Shown: positions 1 through 8,643, numbered from the stretch's first letter. The stretch is DNA of 43,400 nucleotides from Noviherbaspirillum_A sp963522035 (GCA_963522035.1 CAUQYP010000013.1:1-43400); one strand, 5' to 3'. Numbers and translations: made by a program. Notes: generated by a model from the letters alone, not told the origin.

Positions 1-189
1 GCCATGCGCGCTGCGGCGGCGGCTGCCGGCGGCCACGCGACCTTGTTCCGGGCTGGCGCCGCGCCGCTGGCCCGCGACGCCGTGTTCCATCCGCTCACGC
101 CGGCAGTCGCCGGCATACAGCGCCGCCTGCGACAGGCTTTCGACCCGGCCGGGATCTTTAATCCGGGCCGACTGGGACTAGACAACTGA
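1..189 (+). CDS. glcE: Glycolate oxidase FAD-binding subunit GlcE, C-terminal end (partial)
   Basis: The reading frame is open from the left edge and stops at 187-189, so only the last ~62 residues are present. GlcE is the FAD-binding partner of GlcD and GlcF in the glycolate oxidase complex, which oxidises glycolate to glyoxylate. The tail FDPAGIFNPGRL is the typical C-terminal signature of the GlcD/GlcE flavoprotein family (FDPxGxxNPG). The stop is separated by one base from the glcF start, as expected in a translationally coupled glcDEF operon. The identification rests on this short tail plus the glcF neighbour. Confidence 0.85.
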   Translation, partial: AMRAAAAAAGGHATLFRAGAAPLARDAVFHPLTPAVAGIQRRLRQAFDPAGIFNPGRLGLDN

Positions 190-190
190 C

Positions 191-1417
191 ATGCAAACGA
201 ATCTCGCTGATTTCATCAAGGACACGCCCGAGGGGCGCGAAGCCGACGCCATCCTGCGCGCCTGCGTGCACTGCGGTTTCTGCACCGCGACCTGTCCGAC
301 CTACCAGTTGCTGGGCGACGAGCTCGACGGCCCGCGCGGCCGCATCTATTTGATGAAGCAGGTACTGGAAGGCAAGCCGGCCACCGCCAAGACCCAGTTG
401 CACCTGGACCGCTGCCTGACCTGCCGCAACTGCGAAACCACCTGCCCGTCGGGCGTGCAGTACGGCCGCCTGGTCGACATCGGCAGGAAGATCGTCGAGG
501 ACCAGGTGCCGCGCTCGCCCGCCGACCGCGCCTTGCGCACGGCGCTGAAGGAAGGCTTGCCGCGGCAATGGGTGTTCGGCCCGGCGATGAAGGCGGGGCA
601 GCTGGTGCGGGGCTTCCTGCCGGCGGCGCTGAAGAACAAGGTGCCGAAGCGGCAGGCCGCCGGCATCTGGCCGCGGCGCGAGCATGCACGCAAGATGCTA
701 CTGCTGGACGGCTGCGTGCAGCCGACCATGTCGCCCAACATCAACGCCGCTACCGCCCGCGTGCTCGACGCGCTGGGCGTGCAGTTGGTCGTCGCGCCGC
801 GTGCCGGCTGCTGCGGCGCGATCCGCCATCATTTGAACGACCACGACGCCGCGCGCGACGACATGCGCCGCAACATCGACGCCTGGTGGCCGCATGTGGA
901 GGCGGGCGCGGAGGCGATTGTCATGACCGCGTCCGGCTGCGGCGCGACCGTGAAGGAATACGGGCACCTGCTGGAGCAGGATGCGGCCTATGCGGCAAAG
1001 GCCAGGCGCATTTCGGAACTGACGCTGGACCTGTCGGAAGTGATGCCGGCCTTCGAAGCCGAGCTGCTCGACAAGCTGCGCGGCAAGGCGGTGGACAAGC
1101 GCGTGGCATGGCATCCGCCCTGCACGCTGCAGCATGGGCAGAAGATACGCGGCAACGTCGAAAGCCTGCTGCGCGCCATCGGCGTGGATGTGCAGCTATG
1201 CGCGGACAGCCATTTGTGCTGCGGCTCGGCGGGGACTTACTCGGTGCTGCACCCTGAACTGGCTTATGCATTGCGCGACCAGAAGCTGGCGAACCTGAAT
1301 GCGACCGACGCGGAAATGATCGTGTCGGCGAACATCGGGTGCATTACGCATTTGCAGTCAGGGACGGCGACGCCGGTTGGGCATTGGATCGAGTTGGTGG
1401 ATCGGGCGTTGGGGTGA
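191..1417 (+). CDS. glcF: Glycolate oxidase iron-sulfur subunit GlcF
   Basis: The 408-residue protein passes electrons from the GlcD/GlcE flavin subunits towards the membrane quinone pool during oxidation of glycolate to glyoxylate. Two ferredoxin-type 4Fe-4S motifs are visible: C25-x2-C28-x2-C31-x3-C35 and C75-x2-C78-x2-C81-x3-C85. Two CCG-domain motifs follow (AGCCGAIRHH near residue 206 and LCCGSAGTYS near residue 345), as in GlcF, LutA and HdrB relatives. Length matches E. coli GlcF (about 407). The ATG lies one base after the glcE stop, so translation is probably coupled. No further glc gene follows; the next gene is convergent. Confidence 0.95.
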   Translation: MQTNLADFIKDTPEGREADAILRACVHCGFCTATCPTYQLLGDELDGPRGRIYLMKQVLEGKPATAKTQLHLDRCLTCRNCETTCPSGVQYGRLVDIGRKIVEDQVPRSPADRALRTALKEGLPRQWVFGPAMKAGQLVRGFLPAALKNKVPKRQAAGIWPRREHARKMLLLDGCVQPTMSPNINAATARVLDALGVQLVVAPRAGCCGAIRHHLNDHDAARDDMRRNIDAWWPHVEAGAEAIVMTASGCGATVKEYGHLLEQDAAYAAKARRISELTLDLSEVMPAFEAELLDKLRGKAVDKRVAWHPPCTLQHGQKIRGNVESLLRAIGVDVQLCADSHLCCGSAGTYSVLHPELAYALRDQKLANLNATDAEMIVSANIGCITHLQSGTATPVGHWIELVDRALG

Positions 1418-1760
1418 GGGTTACTGCGCCGCCCGGCGGCGGCGTAGTGGGGTGCTGAACTCGATGATGCGGCTAGCGCCAGCTGATTTTGCCTCGGTTT
1501 CACGTGCAGTTGGTCCTGCAGCCTTCATCATGTTTTCAATTGGCATCAGAGTATGGTAACTGATGTTTCAGGGGCGACGTTGTGGCCATTCTCGGAAATC
1601 TGCATGCCATTTGGTTCCGGCTTGAATTACGGAATTCATGGAAATCGCTCTAAAAAACCATAGCCAGAAATCCTAATCCCTTACTTGGCAGAGTCGTGCA
1701 ACCAAGCATTAAAAAATTGTTTGGGCGCATGGGGATTCTCTTGCCACTTTTTTCCGTCAT
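1418..1760. other. Gap between glcF and the putative effector cluster
   Basis: These 343 bases separate convergent genes. I see no convincing ORF, RNA gene or mobile-element remnant. Base composition changes here from GC-rich (glcF side) to AT-rich (from about 1560 on), so this is the probable left boundary of the effector cluster. No obvious intrinsic terminator for glcF was found. Confidence 0.5.
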
Positions 1761-3269
1761 TTAATCTTCCGATTTATCGGAAGACTTATTCATCTGAATG
1801 TCATTGCTCGTTAACTGGATATCACGCATTTTCATATGGTAACTAGTGCTTACCTTAAAATCTTCTTTATAATGGTTGCCACTGCCACGTAACCACCAGT
1901 TGCAGACTTTATCTGCTACCTCAGTAGGCTTAGCCACCGCTCTTGCTGCTTGTTTTGCTGCTTTTCTCGCAACTATGTCTACGGGGTGACGCCTAACCTG
2001 GATCTGGGAATCATAAGGTGCGGAAAAAGCTTTTTCAGATACCATGATGCTCAGATTTGGCGAAACCGCTTTTTTCAGTTCGGCAAGACCTTTAGTGCTG
2101 ACATAATTACCTCTGATGTCAGCAGTCCTGATCGACGGATGCCCATTTAGAGCTATCGCTATCTCCTTTGCATTTTTAGGCTCAACTCCAGCATAAGATA
2201 AATCAATTGCTTGCAAAGTTTGATTTGCTGCCAGTAGGTCTGCGACGTTGTCTGCTGCCTCCTTATTGTCGAGTCCGCCCTCAATCTTTAAATACTCGGG
2301 TGAGGTGCTCAAGCATTCATTTTTTTTAACCGATACACTAACTTCATCTTCTCCAAAGAAGAATTCGATCCATACTGCCCGCAAAGCGGTAGCTGCATAA
2401 TCTTTTTTCAGGTCATTTAGCAAAATCCCAACTGTCTCGAAATCCTCTACTTTTGGATTGGAGATGCAAATATGCAAAGCAATTTTTAATGCCTCTATTG
2501 ATTTAAGCTCATCCCTGAGCGATGCTACTGGTAAGTCATCGAGACATTTGCCTCTCATCTTAATTTTTAAAAAATTTATTTTTTCACTAGATTTCAATAC
2601 AGCGAGCAATAGAGGGTCGAAAGATGGATAGCGCGAGTAATACCAAACCGTAATGTAGCCTTCTCTATCAACAAATCTAGCAATATTTTGAATGACCTGG
2701 TTGGGGTTGTCGTCGCCCAAAATTCTATTTGCGTCAAAAATTCTATTTACCTTCATGCCGACATAATTACCCTGTATCGCCATGAGCATTGGCAAATTTC
2801 TTTGGCCTGACGCTGACTCGCCAATTTGCTTCCACAATTTCTTGCAAGTAGCAGCTAAATCCAGAATCGTTACAACAGGTATTTCGCGCAAAATTTGAGG
2901 CCAGATGTCAGAGGGTAATGGTTGATCCATGTTCCTTAGCTTAATTACCGGTTTCTGCAGACGAGCAACCCGGATAGCTAAATTTTTAGTCAGACCGTTA
3001 TTTTCAATGACAAGACATGAATTAGTAGCTATCTCCCTGATAGTAGCTATCTTGCTGATGGCCAATTCACGGGTGGTTGGAAAATATATTTTGAAGGTTC
3101 CTCCATCACTGGATTGGTCAGTTTCGGTTGATTGTGAGTTGCGATTCGCGGCTGTTAGGTACATATGCTTAATCTTTAAATAAATAAAAAAACATCCGCA
3201 CGTAACAGCGAGAACACCAGGAAACAGGAGTGCCGCATCCAGCGCGGGCCTGGCCTTCGGTGCGGCCAT
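1761..3269 (-). CDS. Putative effector with F-box-like motif and leucine-rich repeats (GALA-like)
   Basis: 502 residues. A hydrophobic stretch at residues 13-31 precedes a linker. Residues ~117-150 (beginning PLPSDIWPQILREIP, then LDLAATCKKLWKQI) match the F-box pattern LPxxhhxxIhxxLP...hxxhxxxCKxW. Residues ~327-405 contain ribonuclease-inhibitor-like LRR units (TLQAIDLSYAGVEPKNAKEI, then SIRTADIRGNYVSTKGLAEL). F-box proteins recruit substrates to host SCF ubiquitin ligases; bacteria have no SCF, so such proteins act inside eukaryotic cells. F-box plus LRR is the architecture of Ralstonia GALA/RipG type III effectors. It is the last gene of a three-gene minus-strand operon, 8 bases after the preceding stop. 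The start has no clear ribosome-binding site; a later start at M36 (3164) is possible and would remove the hydrophobic stretch. The gene is visibly AT-richer than the genome around it. Function is inferred from domain layout only. Confidence 0.65.
   Translation of the reverse strand: MAAPKARPALDAALLFPGVLAVTCGCFFIYLKIKHMYLTAANRNSQSTETDQSSDGGTFKIYFPTTRELAISKIATIREIATNSCLVIENNGLTKNLAIRVARLQKPVIKLRNMDQPLPSDIWPQILREIPVVTILDLAATCKKLWKQIGESASGQRNLPMLMAIQGNYVGMKVNRIFDANRILGDDNPNQVIQNIARFVDREGYITVWYYSRYPSFDPLLLAVLKSSEKINFLKIKMRGKCLDDLPVASLRDELKSIEALKIALHICISNPKVEDFETVGILLNDLKKDYAATALRAVWIEFFFGEDEVSVSVKKNECLSTSPEYLKIEGGLDNKEAADNVADLLAANQTLQAIDLSYAGVEPKNAKEIAIALNGHPSIRTADIRGNYVSTKGLAELKKAVSPNLSIMVSEKAFSAPYDSQIQVRRHPVDIVARKAAKQAARAVAKPTEVADKVCNWWLRGSGNHYKEDFKVSTSYHMKMRDIQLTSNDIQMNKSSDKSED
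1765..1784. repeat. Perfect inverted repeat at the 3' end of the F-box/LRR gene
   Basis: Arms TCTTCCGAT and ATCGGAAGA (9 bp each) flank a 2-base centre. The repeat covers the last codons of the minus-strand gene, just before its stop. It could act as a hairpin at the transcript end or as a protein-binding palindrome. No T-tract follows on the minus strand, so it is not a classical terminator. Confidence 0.4.
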
Positions 3270-3277
3270 CGCAGGGC

Positions 3278-3844
3278 TCAGGCGCCTTCGCTTTCGTCCT
3301 CCAATTTTGCGTAGCCCTTCTTGTCTGGGGTTGTCGAACCGCTCTTTTTTGCCAGCTTTTTCTGGCTTTTTAATTCATAACTTACTCCTTGCCATGAACC
3401 GGTCCTAGGCATTGGCGATCCATCCGGGTTTTTTGGCAGATTGTAATCAATGAATTTGGATGGCGTGATGCTATCTGATCTTGCAATATACTTTGGCATC
3501 TTTTTAGGCTTCGTTTCAGACTTTGGTGTGCCCATGCCATTTGGTTTTAATATTGGCGTCACTGCCTTTATTGCAGATTGCAACGGTGTCGGATTTTCTG
3601 TTCTTTTTTGCTTTTTTTGCGCCCATCTATTCATCATCGCAGTATTCTCATCCATTGCACGAAGACTCCAATGAGATTTGGAGATAACGCCTTTAAGATA
3701 GCTCCTTGTATCATCCTCATGATATCTTTCGGATTCTGTTTTTATTTCGCTTGGCGGGAGGTTATTTCTTTTAGCATGTTCTCTATCCGCCAGGATCTTT
3801 TCTTCTTTGGCAATAGCTTCCTCAGCTATTTTGTAGTTTAACAA
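3278..3844 (-). CDS. Small charged hypothetical protein in the effector operon
   Basis: 188 residues, very rich in Lys, Glu, Ser and Pro, with no membrane segment or signal peptide; the N-terminal ~60 residues look helical and the rest low-complexity. I do not recognise a family. Its ATG overlaps the stop of the 783-residue gene in the arrangement ATGTTAA, so translation is coupled, and it ends 8 bases before the F-box/LRR gene. Position and charge would fit a co-secreted protein, but it lacks the CesT-chaperone pattern. It shares the AT-rich composition of its two operon partners. Function unknown. Confidence 0.6.
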   Translation of the reverse strand: MLNYKIAEEAIAKEEKILADREHAKRNNLPPSEIKTESERYHEDDTRSYLKGVISKSHWSLRAMDENTAMMNRWAQKKQKRTENPTPLQSAIKAVTPILKPNGMGTPKSETKPKKMPKYIARSDSITPSKFIDYNLPKNPDGSPMPRTGSWQGVSYELKSQKKLAKKSGSTTPDKKGYAKLEDESEGA

Positions 3845-6189
3845 TGACGCTTCGTGAAGTTCGTTCTCTGCTTTTTTTCTTTCATTTTCGTCCGGAAAAG
3901 CTTTAATCCATTGTTTTTGACGTTCTCTTCCCTTTTTTCTTTCTCCTTTGCGGCTTTTAACACGTCCTTCTCGAATGGATCTCCATTAGGTTTAAAGCAG
4001 GCCTTGTAGTACGCTGTCGCGTATTCCCTCAAAACATCCACATGTAATAGCCAGTTGTATCTTAAACGTTTGCGAAACATTCTGGCGCATCTCATATGGC
4101 CGTGATCGATTGCGCGTGTGTAGCCATTAATATATCTATCTCTGCGCGATGGGTCATTCATCTTTGAAGAAAAAACTTCGCCCATTATCAGGGCTATCGA
4201 TTCAGAGTAGACAAATGTGCTAACCTCGGTATCGTTAAATTTAACTTTCGGGGTGCCCCAGACATTTTCCAGTTGCTGACCCAGATAGTTAAAATGCATT
4301 AAAACTGCCTTGGCTCGATCGTAATCGCCTGCCGCCATAATCATGTGAAACGCAGTTGCGTTATCGCTATGCCTGTAGGACTGTAGGATATGCACTTTTT
4401 CGCTTCCGCAGAGAGTCACGTTTGTCAGGATAAATGTGAGGAAATGAAGCATCATGTCAATCGATCCGAGTTGCGCCATGGTGAAAAACGCTCCGTCTCC
4501 ATTGAATCCTGGATTTTTGTCCAATGTGCGGCTTCTACAGTTAAAAAGTTCGAAGAAGTGATTGGCATGTATGAATCGAAGGACGGTATTTTCGTAATCC
4601 TCCAACGCCTGTTGATTTTTTTCCAGAATAATTACCTGAAGCAGCGGAAGCCGACTGTACAGAAAACTGTTATGGCGCTCCTTGCATACGCGTTTTATCT
4701 CATCTCGCTGCTTCTGGGTGAAAAGGCCTTGAATCTTACTGCATAGTTCATCTCTTTTATGTAGTCGTAGTTCTGCGAGTGAAGAAATTTTTCGGGTGGA
4801 AAGGCCTGCAAGCTTATTGCATAGTTTATCTATTATAGGTAGTCTATTTTTTGTAGCTGAGGAAATATCGTTCATCAACTTTCGCTGTTCTTCGTCGTTC
4901 AAAGTATACGACCGGATAATCGTGTCGAAAAACATCCAGTCTGTGTCATCGCGCAAAACCGAATTGCCATAAAGGCTGTGAAACTTTTCTCGCAACCCAT
5001 GACGTTGATTTGGTGTCAGTTCCCACAAAAATTCTTTTAATGCATCAAATCTACATTCATCTTTTTCTTCTTCAGACTTTTTTCTGTTCGTCTCAAAGTT
5101 TGTCTTCGCGATTTGTACTTCGCCTTTTTTCTCCGTATTCAGCAGGTATAAGCGAACTACTTCTGCATAATATGCATCTTGTTCTTCGTCGGAAGTAGTT
5201 TTGGAAGAAATAGGTGTTATATCGCCAAACAATCCTTTAATCTTGGAGGCGTCATCGATATGCGCATATCGTTTGTCTGTAAAAAGTAGTTCGAAGCGGT
5301 TAACTCCCGGTTTTACCTCATATTTATTTAATGCGCGTTCGCGCATCATCAATTTTATTTGTCGGAGTTCCCTGAGTGTCGCTGGTCTTTTTCCGTGTTG
5401 GGCCGGGCCTTTCGCAGTAATTCTTTTGAATGGCGCTTCGACCGCATACTTTCGCACTATGTCAGCTTCCCGTAGCCCTAGTTTGGGCTTTACGACGCTG
5501 GAAGAAGCTGGCTGAACAACTTGCTTGCCTTTTTTGCGTTGAGGCGGTGTATTGGGTAGCCCGCCATGGGCGTTATGCGACTTTTCGGGAAGGACGGAGG
5601 GACTACCGTTATAGATCAGCTGGTGAACACCGTCCGACGAATGATGGCCAATCGGCCTGTCCCAATCCGGTCGTCTATCTTGGGGCAAAGTTTTTTTTAC
5701 CAGCGGCAAGGGATGGTCGTCATCTGAACTGGTGGCCACAAGTGACGAACTCACGGATGAGTCGCTCAATGCATTTTTTTTGGTCGTACCACGGTGGAGT
5801 GTGTCAGGCGGCCGACGCGTTTCGTGGTGATTCGTGGGCGAATTTATGGGCACTTGCGTTAGGGCAGCGGACGGCTGGTTAGGAGGCGCGGATGCCGCTG
5901 AAAGGCCGGATGATCTTACTGAAAGGACAGATGTGGCTGTCGCTGCCTGGGCGCGGTGCGCGGTCTCGGCGTTTAACAAAGGTAGCCGTTCGCTCTGCGC
6001 ACGGACGCTAGGTCGGGCATCCTCGTCGTCTGTCGACGATTCGGCGCCGTCTGGAGATAACGATCCGTACCCCCCTAATTTTTCGGGTTTGGCTTTGTCG
6101 AAAGCGGACGAGGCGCGTACCTTGAAAACGAATCTCCTGCCGCCTTCTGACACATCAGATGCATATTCTGAGCTGGAGCATGAGTTCAT
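3838..6189 (-). CDS. Putative effector with Ser-rich N-terminus and ankyrin-like C-terminal region
   Basis: 783 residues, first gene of the three-gene operon. The start MNSCSSSEYASDVSEGG is preceded by GAGGGA seven bases upstream of the ATG. The first ~230 residues are disordered, Ser/Thr/Pro-rich and acidic, like the N-terminal secretion region of type III effectors. The middle (about 270-550) is predominantly charged helix. At roughly 560-690 there are ankyrin-like helix pairs (FFTMAQLGSIDMMLHFL, TAFHMIMAAGDYDRAKAVL, YTRAIDHGHMRCARMF), degenerate and without the usual TPLH. The last ~40 residues are Lys/Glu-rich. The gene is AT-richer than the flanking genome. No enzymatic motif was recognised. 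Secretion is inferred from the neighbours and N-terminal composition. Confidence 0.55.
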   Translation of the reverse strand: MNSCSSSEYASDVSEGGRRFVFKVRASSAFDKAKPEKLGGYGSLSPDGAESSTDDEDARPSVRAQSERLPLLNAETAHRAQAATATSVLSVRSSGLSAASAPPNQPSAALTQVPINSPTNHHETRRPPDTLHRGTTKKNALSDSSVSSSLVATSSDDDHPLPLVKKTLPQDRRPDWDRPIGHHSSDGVHQLIYNGSPSVLPEKSHNAHGGLPNTPPQRKKGKQVVQPASSSVVKPKLGLREADIVRKYAVEAPFKRITAKGPAQHGKRPATLRELRQIKLMMRERALNKYEVKPGVNRFELLFTDKRYAHIDDASKIKGLFGDITPISSKTTSDEEQDAYYAEVVRLYLLNTEKKGEVQIAKTNFETNRKKSEEEKDECRFDALKEFLWELTPNQRHGLREKFHSLYGNSVLRDDTDWMFFDTIIRSYTLNDEEQRKLMNDISSATKNRLPIIDKLCNKLAGLSTRKISSLAELRLHKRDELCSKIQGLFTQKQRDEIKRVCKERHNSFLYSRLPLLQVIILEKNQQALEDYENTVLRFIHANHFFELFNCRSRTLDKNPGFNGDGAFFTMAQLGSIDMMLHFLTFILTNVTLCGSEKVHILQSYRHSDNATAFHMIMAAGDYDRAKAVLMHFNYLGQQLENVWGTPKVKFNDTEVSTFVYSESIALIMGEVFSSKMNDPSRRDRYINGYTRAIDHGHMRCARMFRKRLRYNWLLHVDVLREYATAYYKACFKPNGDPFEKDVLKAAKEKEKREENVKNNGLKLFRTKMKEKKQRTNFTKRHC

Positions 6190-6512
6190 AAATCTTCCCT
6201 CGTAGGTGCTGCCTGAATTGATAAGCTATGATGAGATCGCCAGGGTCAGTTGGGTAACCGGGTCAGAAAGGTGATTCATACCGTAAAGCCAACAAGTTGT
6301 TAATAGATCCGGTTTTTGCGTAGAAACGTGCGTGGCACATTTAAAAATGACCAGTTGTTTTAAAAGCGTTTTCTTTTCTTTAGAAATTTTTCCCAAGAAA
6401 TGCGATACAAGAAAACGCAGTTATGCCGCTTGGCGCTTGCCGCGCGCGTCATTGTCGTATTAAGACAGTAACGCGCAGTGGTGGAGCTTTCGGCTGACCT
6501 GCTGCTGTCTGG
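6190..6512. promoter_or_regulatory. Upstream region of the three-gene effector operon
   Basis: These 323 AT-rich bases lie between the stop of the 579-residue gene and the start of the 783-residue gene, both on the minus strand, so the promoter of the three-gene operon should lie here. I looked for a PIP/hrpII box (TTCG-N16-TTCG) and an HrpL box (GGAACC-N15/16-CCAC) on the minus strand and found neither. The ribosome-binding site GAGGGA sits just before 6189. No ORF is supported. Confidence 0.4.
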
Positions 6513-8252
6513 TCAGACCTCATCCTCAGAGCTTGAAACCGATAGGAAATCGACTTTTACTGCTTGGCTTTTTTCGTCCTCGGCGTTGCTGGGGAATTTC
6601 ATCGGCGTTCCTGGCGTGCCTCCGCCAATTCCGGTTGGGTTCCGAACGGCTGGCGTCTTTCCGGCACCCGGATTCAGCGTATTCTTATACTTGTCCTTGC
6701 CTGTCTTCTTGAAACTCAGCACATCCATCACGCCCGCTACTAGACCCATGATCGCCGAAACGATTATCTCCAGCTCCTTGCGCAGTCCGAAGCCAAGAAT
6801 CAGGATAATGGGCGAAAGGATAAGCAAGCCCAGTTGTTGCGTCAGGCTGTCATTTGAACTTGCAAAAGCCGGGAGTACGAAGGTACTGAATAATGCTGAC
6901 GGCATCAAACAACCTATTTTTGCGAAAAAACCACTGATGGTCTGTCGCAGTTTACCCGCCACTTCACCACTGTCGCTTTCACCTAAAAGTGTTTTCCCCC
7001 GAAACAGGCACAGGAACTCATAAAGCAGGGAGCGCCAAAATTCCGACTTCTCGATTGCCTTATCCATATCGGCTTTCATGAACGCAATGACGCGTGCCGT
7101 CTTTTCAACAACAGCTTCAAGGTTACCTTGTTCTATATCTACTTTTGCTTCTTCCAGATATTTTTCGGCAAGTGCATACTTGGCTTTTTCTTTTTCGAAT
7201 TCCGCCTTCCAAATTTCCCGGGACTTCACGAGGGTCTCTCCGCGCTCCCTGTCCAGCGGATGGGCCGCCTTATACTGACAGCCCCGAATTCCCTGGAAAC
7301 CCAGCGCGGCGGTTCCACCCGCGCATAGTCCGGCAAACGCCAGACTTCCGAGCGAAACTGCCTTGCCTGGAAGCGTGGCCAGAAAACCTGGATCCGGTAG
7401 AAGTCTCAAAGAAACATTGCGGATGATATAAGTCAGCGTAAAGGTATGGCTCGGCAGGTCATCCGACAACACCTTGCCCGCCCAGGCTCTGAACACCTCG
7501 TACTCTTTCAATATTTCAAACGCGGTCATTACCTTGCCGTCGCGGATGAATTTTTTTGGATTAAGTCCGGCTAATTGGCGTACCCAGTCCTGTGAAGAGC
7601 GCATTGCCATGTACATGATGTCGGGGTAACTTACGTCGGCATGTGTGTTCGACCAGCTTGTGGCACGCATCATCGGTGGAAACCGTTCGCAAAGCGTCCA
7701 GCAAATGCCAATGACTAAAGGCGATAGCAATGGCGTGTTCAAGGCACTTGCCAATAGGGTGCCTGTGCAAAATGTGAGCAGGTAAGACAATGCCCCGGAA
7801 GACGCGGTCAATAGCTCTTTTCTGAGCCCATCCTTGTAATAATCGATGTCGGCATTTATCAATGTTTCCAGAATTTTGTTCGCCTTAAGCAACGCGTCTT
7901 TTTCTCCTGGATATTTGTCGAATCTGGAACTTTCGCCATCAATCGCTTTTTTTAGGTCTGTTTGAATCATTAAATAAAGTTGTTTTGCATTCAGTGAGGC
8001 CGGTCCTAAACCATTTTCTTCGACGATGCCATCCTTAAGATGAATTGGTTCGTCAACGCGGGCACCACGCTCTGCAAACATGCCTGCCGCCCGATTCCCA
8101 CTGAGAACACGAGGACTGTTGTTAGTCGGCTTAGGAAATGCGCTGTCATCGGTCCCGTCGATGTTGTTGCCTCCGGACTCGCTTACTGAATCCGAGGAAC
8201 TGCTTGATTCAATAACTTGGGTATTCCGTCTACCTACCGTGTGGGTGTCCAT
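6513..8252 (-). CDS. Paralogous putative effector family, member 1 (membrane-associated)
   Basis: 579 residues. The N-terminus is Ser-rich (ESSSSSDSVSES at 15-26). Hydrophobic segments lie at ~150-190, ~295-320 and ~445-510, with a charged helical stretch between at ~340-400. Three motifs are shared with the proteins at 11873-13462 and 14122-15909: MMRATSWSNT (194-203), DDLPSHTFTLTYIIRN (264-279) and KSEFWRSLLYEF (402-413). It ends in an acidic Ser-rich tail (SVSSSEDEV). I do not recognise the family. The layout (disordered Ser-rich N-terminus, then bilobed hydrophobic segments) resembles type III effectors or host-membrane-inserted proteins. The start is supported by AGGA upstream of ATG. 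This copy is less GC-rich and more divergent than the other two. It is transcribed divergently from the double F-box gene. Confidence 0.6.
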   Translation of the reverse strand: MDTHTVGRRNTQVIESSSSSDSVSESGGNNIDGTDDSAFPKPTNNSPRVLSGNRAAGMFAERGARVDEPIHLKDGIVEENGLGPASLNAKQLYLMIQTDLKKAIDGESSRFDKYPGEKDALLKANKILETLINADIDYYKDGLRKELLTASSGALSYLLTFCTGTLLASALNTPLLSPLVIGICWTLCERFPPMMRATSWSNTHADVSYPDIMYMAMRSSQDWVRQLAGLNPKKFIRDGKVMTAFEILKEYEVFRAWAGKVLSDDLPSHTFTLTYIIRNVSLRLLPDPGFLATLPGKAVSLGSLAFAGLCAGGTAALGFQGIRGCQYKAAHPLDRERGETLVKSREIWKAEFEKEKAKYALAEKYLEEAKVDIEQGNLEAVVEKTARVIAFMKADMDKAIEKSEFWRSLLYEFLCLFRGKTLLGESDSGEVAGKLRQTISGFFAKIGCLMPSALFSTFVLPAFASSNDSLTQQLGLLILSPIILILGFGLRKELEIIVSAIMGLVAGVMDVLSFKKTGKDKYKNTLNPGAGKTPAVRNPTGIGGGTPGTPMKFPSNAEDEKSQAVKVDFLSVSSSEDEV

Positions 8253-8643
8253 GCGCTTATCCTTTTATCGAATATGTTGGCTGCAGCCAAAGCGCCGGGG
8301 TGCGCAATGCGCCGCGAATCTGGGTGTGGTCGTTGCAACCGCAATTGGCGCTTGCAACGAATAACTTGGTACACCGGTCGTGGCGCATGCCTTGTGAGCG
8401 TGCGGTTGGCGGATAACGCCGACCGGTAATCTGGATGAGAGCGGCCTAGGTAACGCGAGGAAAGATGCTGTTCCGCAATGGTGCGGTGCACTAGACTATT
8501 AAATTCCTTACCATGCAGGTTCATTGGTCGATCACCGGTCTCACCGCTGGCTTCTCGCAATTACCGATGTAAATCAGACTAAAAATGAACTTATTTATGT
8601 TGCAAGTCGCTAAGGCAGCCATTCACTACCAGGAGCCTTGCAC
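8253..8643. promoter_or_regulatory. Divergent intergenic region between family member 1 and the double F-box gene
   Basis: These 391 bases hold the promoters of two divergent putative effector genes. They contain a perfect inverted repeat at 8331-8359 and three ACCGGT hexamers (8373-8545). The ribosome-binding site AGGAG (8631-8635) sits eight bases before the ATG at 8644. A 108-codon minus-strand ORF (8234-8560) overlaps the start of member 1, shows no protein-like composition and is not called. Confidence 0.45.
8331..8359. repeat. Inverted repeat, candidate operator between divergent effector genes
   Basis: CGTTGCAA (8331-8338) and TTGCAACG (8352-8359) form perfect 8-bp arms around a 13-bp spacer. 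The arm centres are 21 bp apart, two helical turns, a spacing suited to a dimeric regulator binding one DNA face. It lies about 80 bp upstream of the minus-strand start and about 290 bp upstream of the plus-strand start. No regulator is assigned. Confidence 0.45.

Noticed and set aside
5964..6120. Acidic dileucine-type (ERLPLL) and YxxL-type (YGSL) host trafficking motifs in the 783-residue protein
   Set aside because: Such short motifs arise by chance in disordered sequence; not enough to propose host endocytic targeting.
6190..6512. Hrp-type promoter boxes (PIP/hrpII or HrpL) for the effector operons
   Set aside because: I scanned by eye for TTCG-N16-TTCG and GGAACC-N15/16-CCAC here and in the 8253-8643 and 13941-14121 gaps and found no acceptable match.
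8234..8560. 108-codon minus-strand open frame between the divergent effector genes
   Set aside because: It overlaps the start of paralogue 1, lacks a ribosome-binding site and looks like noncoding translation.
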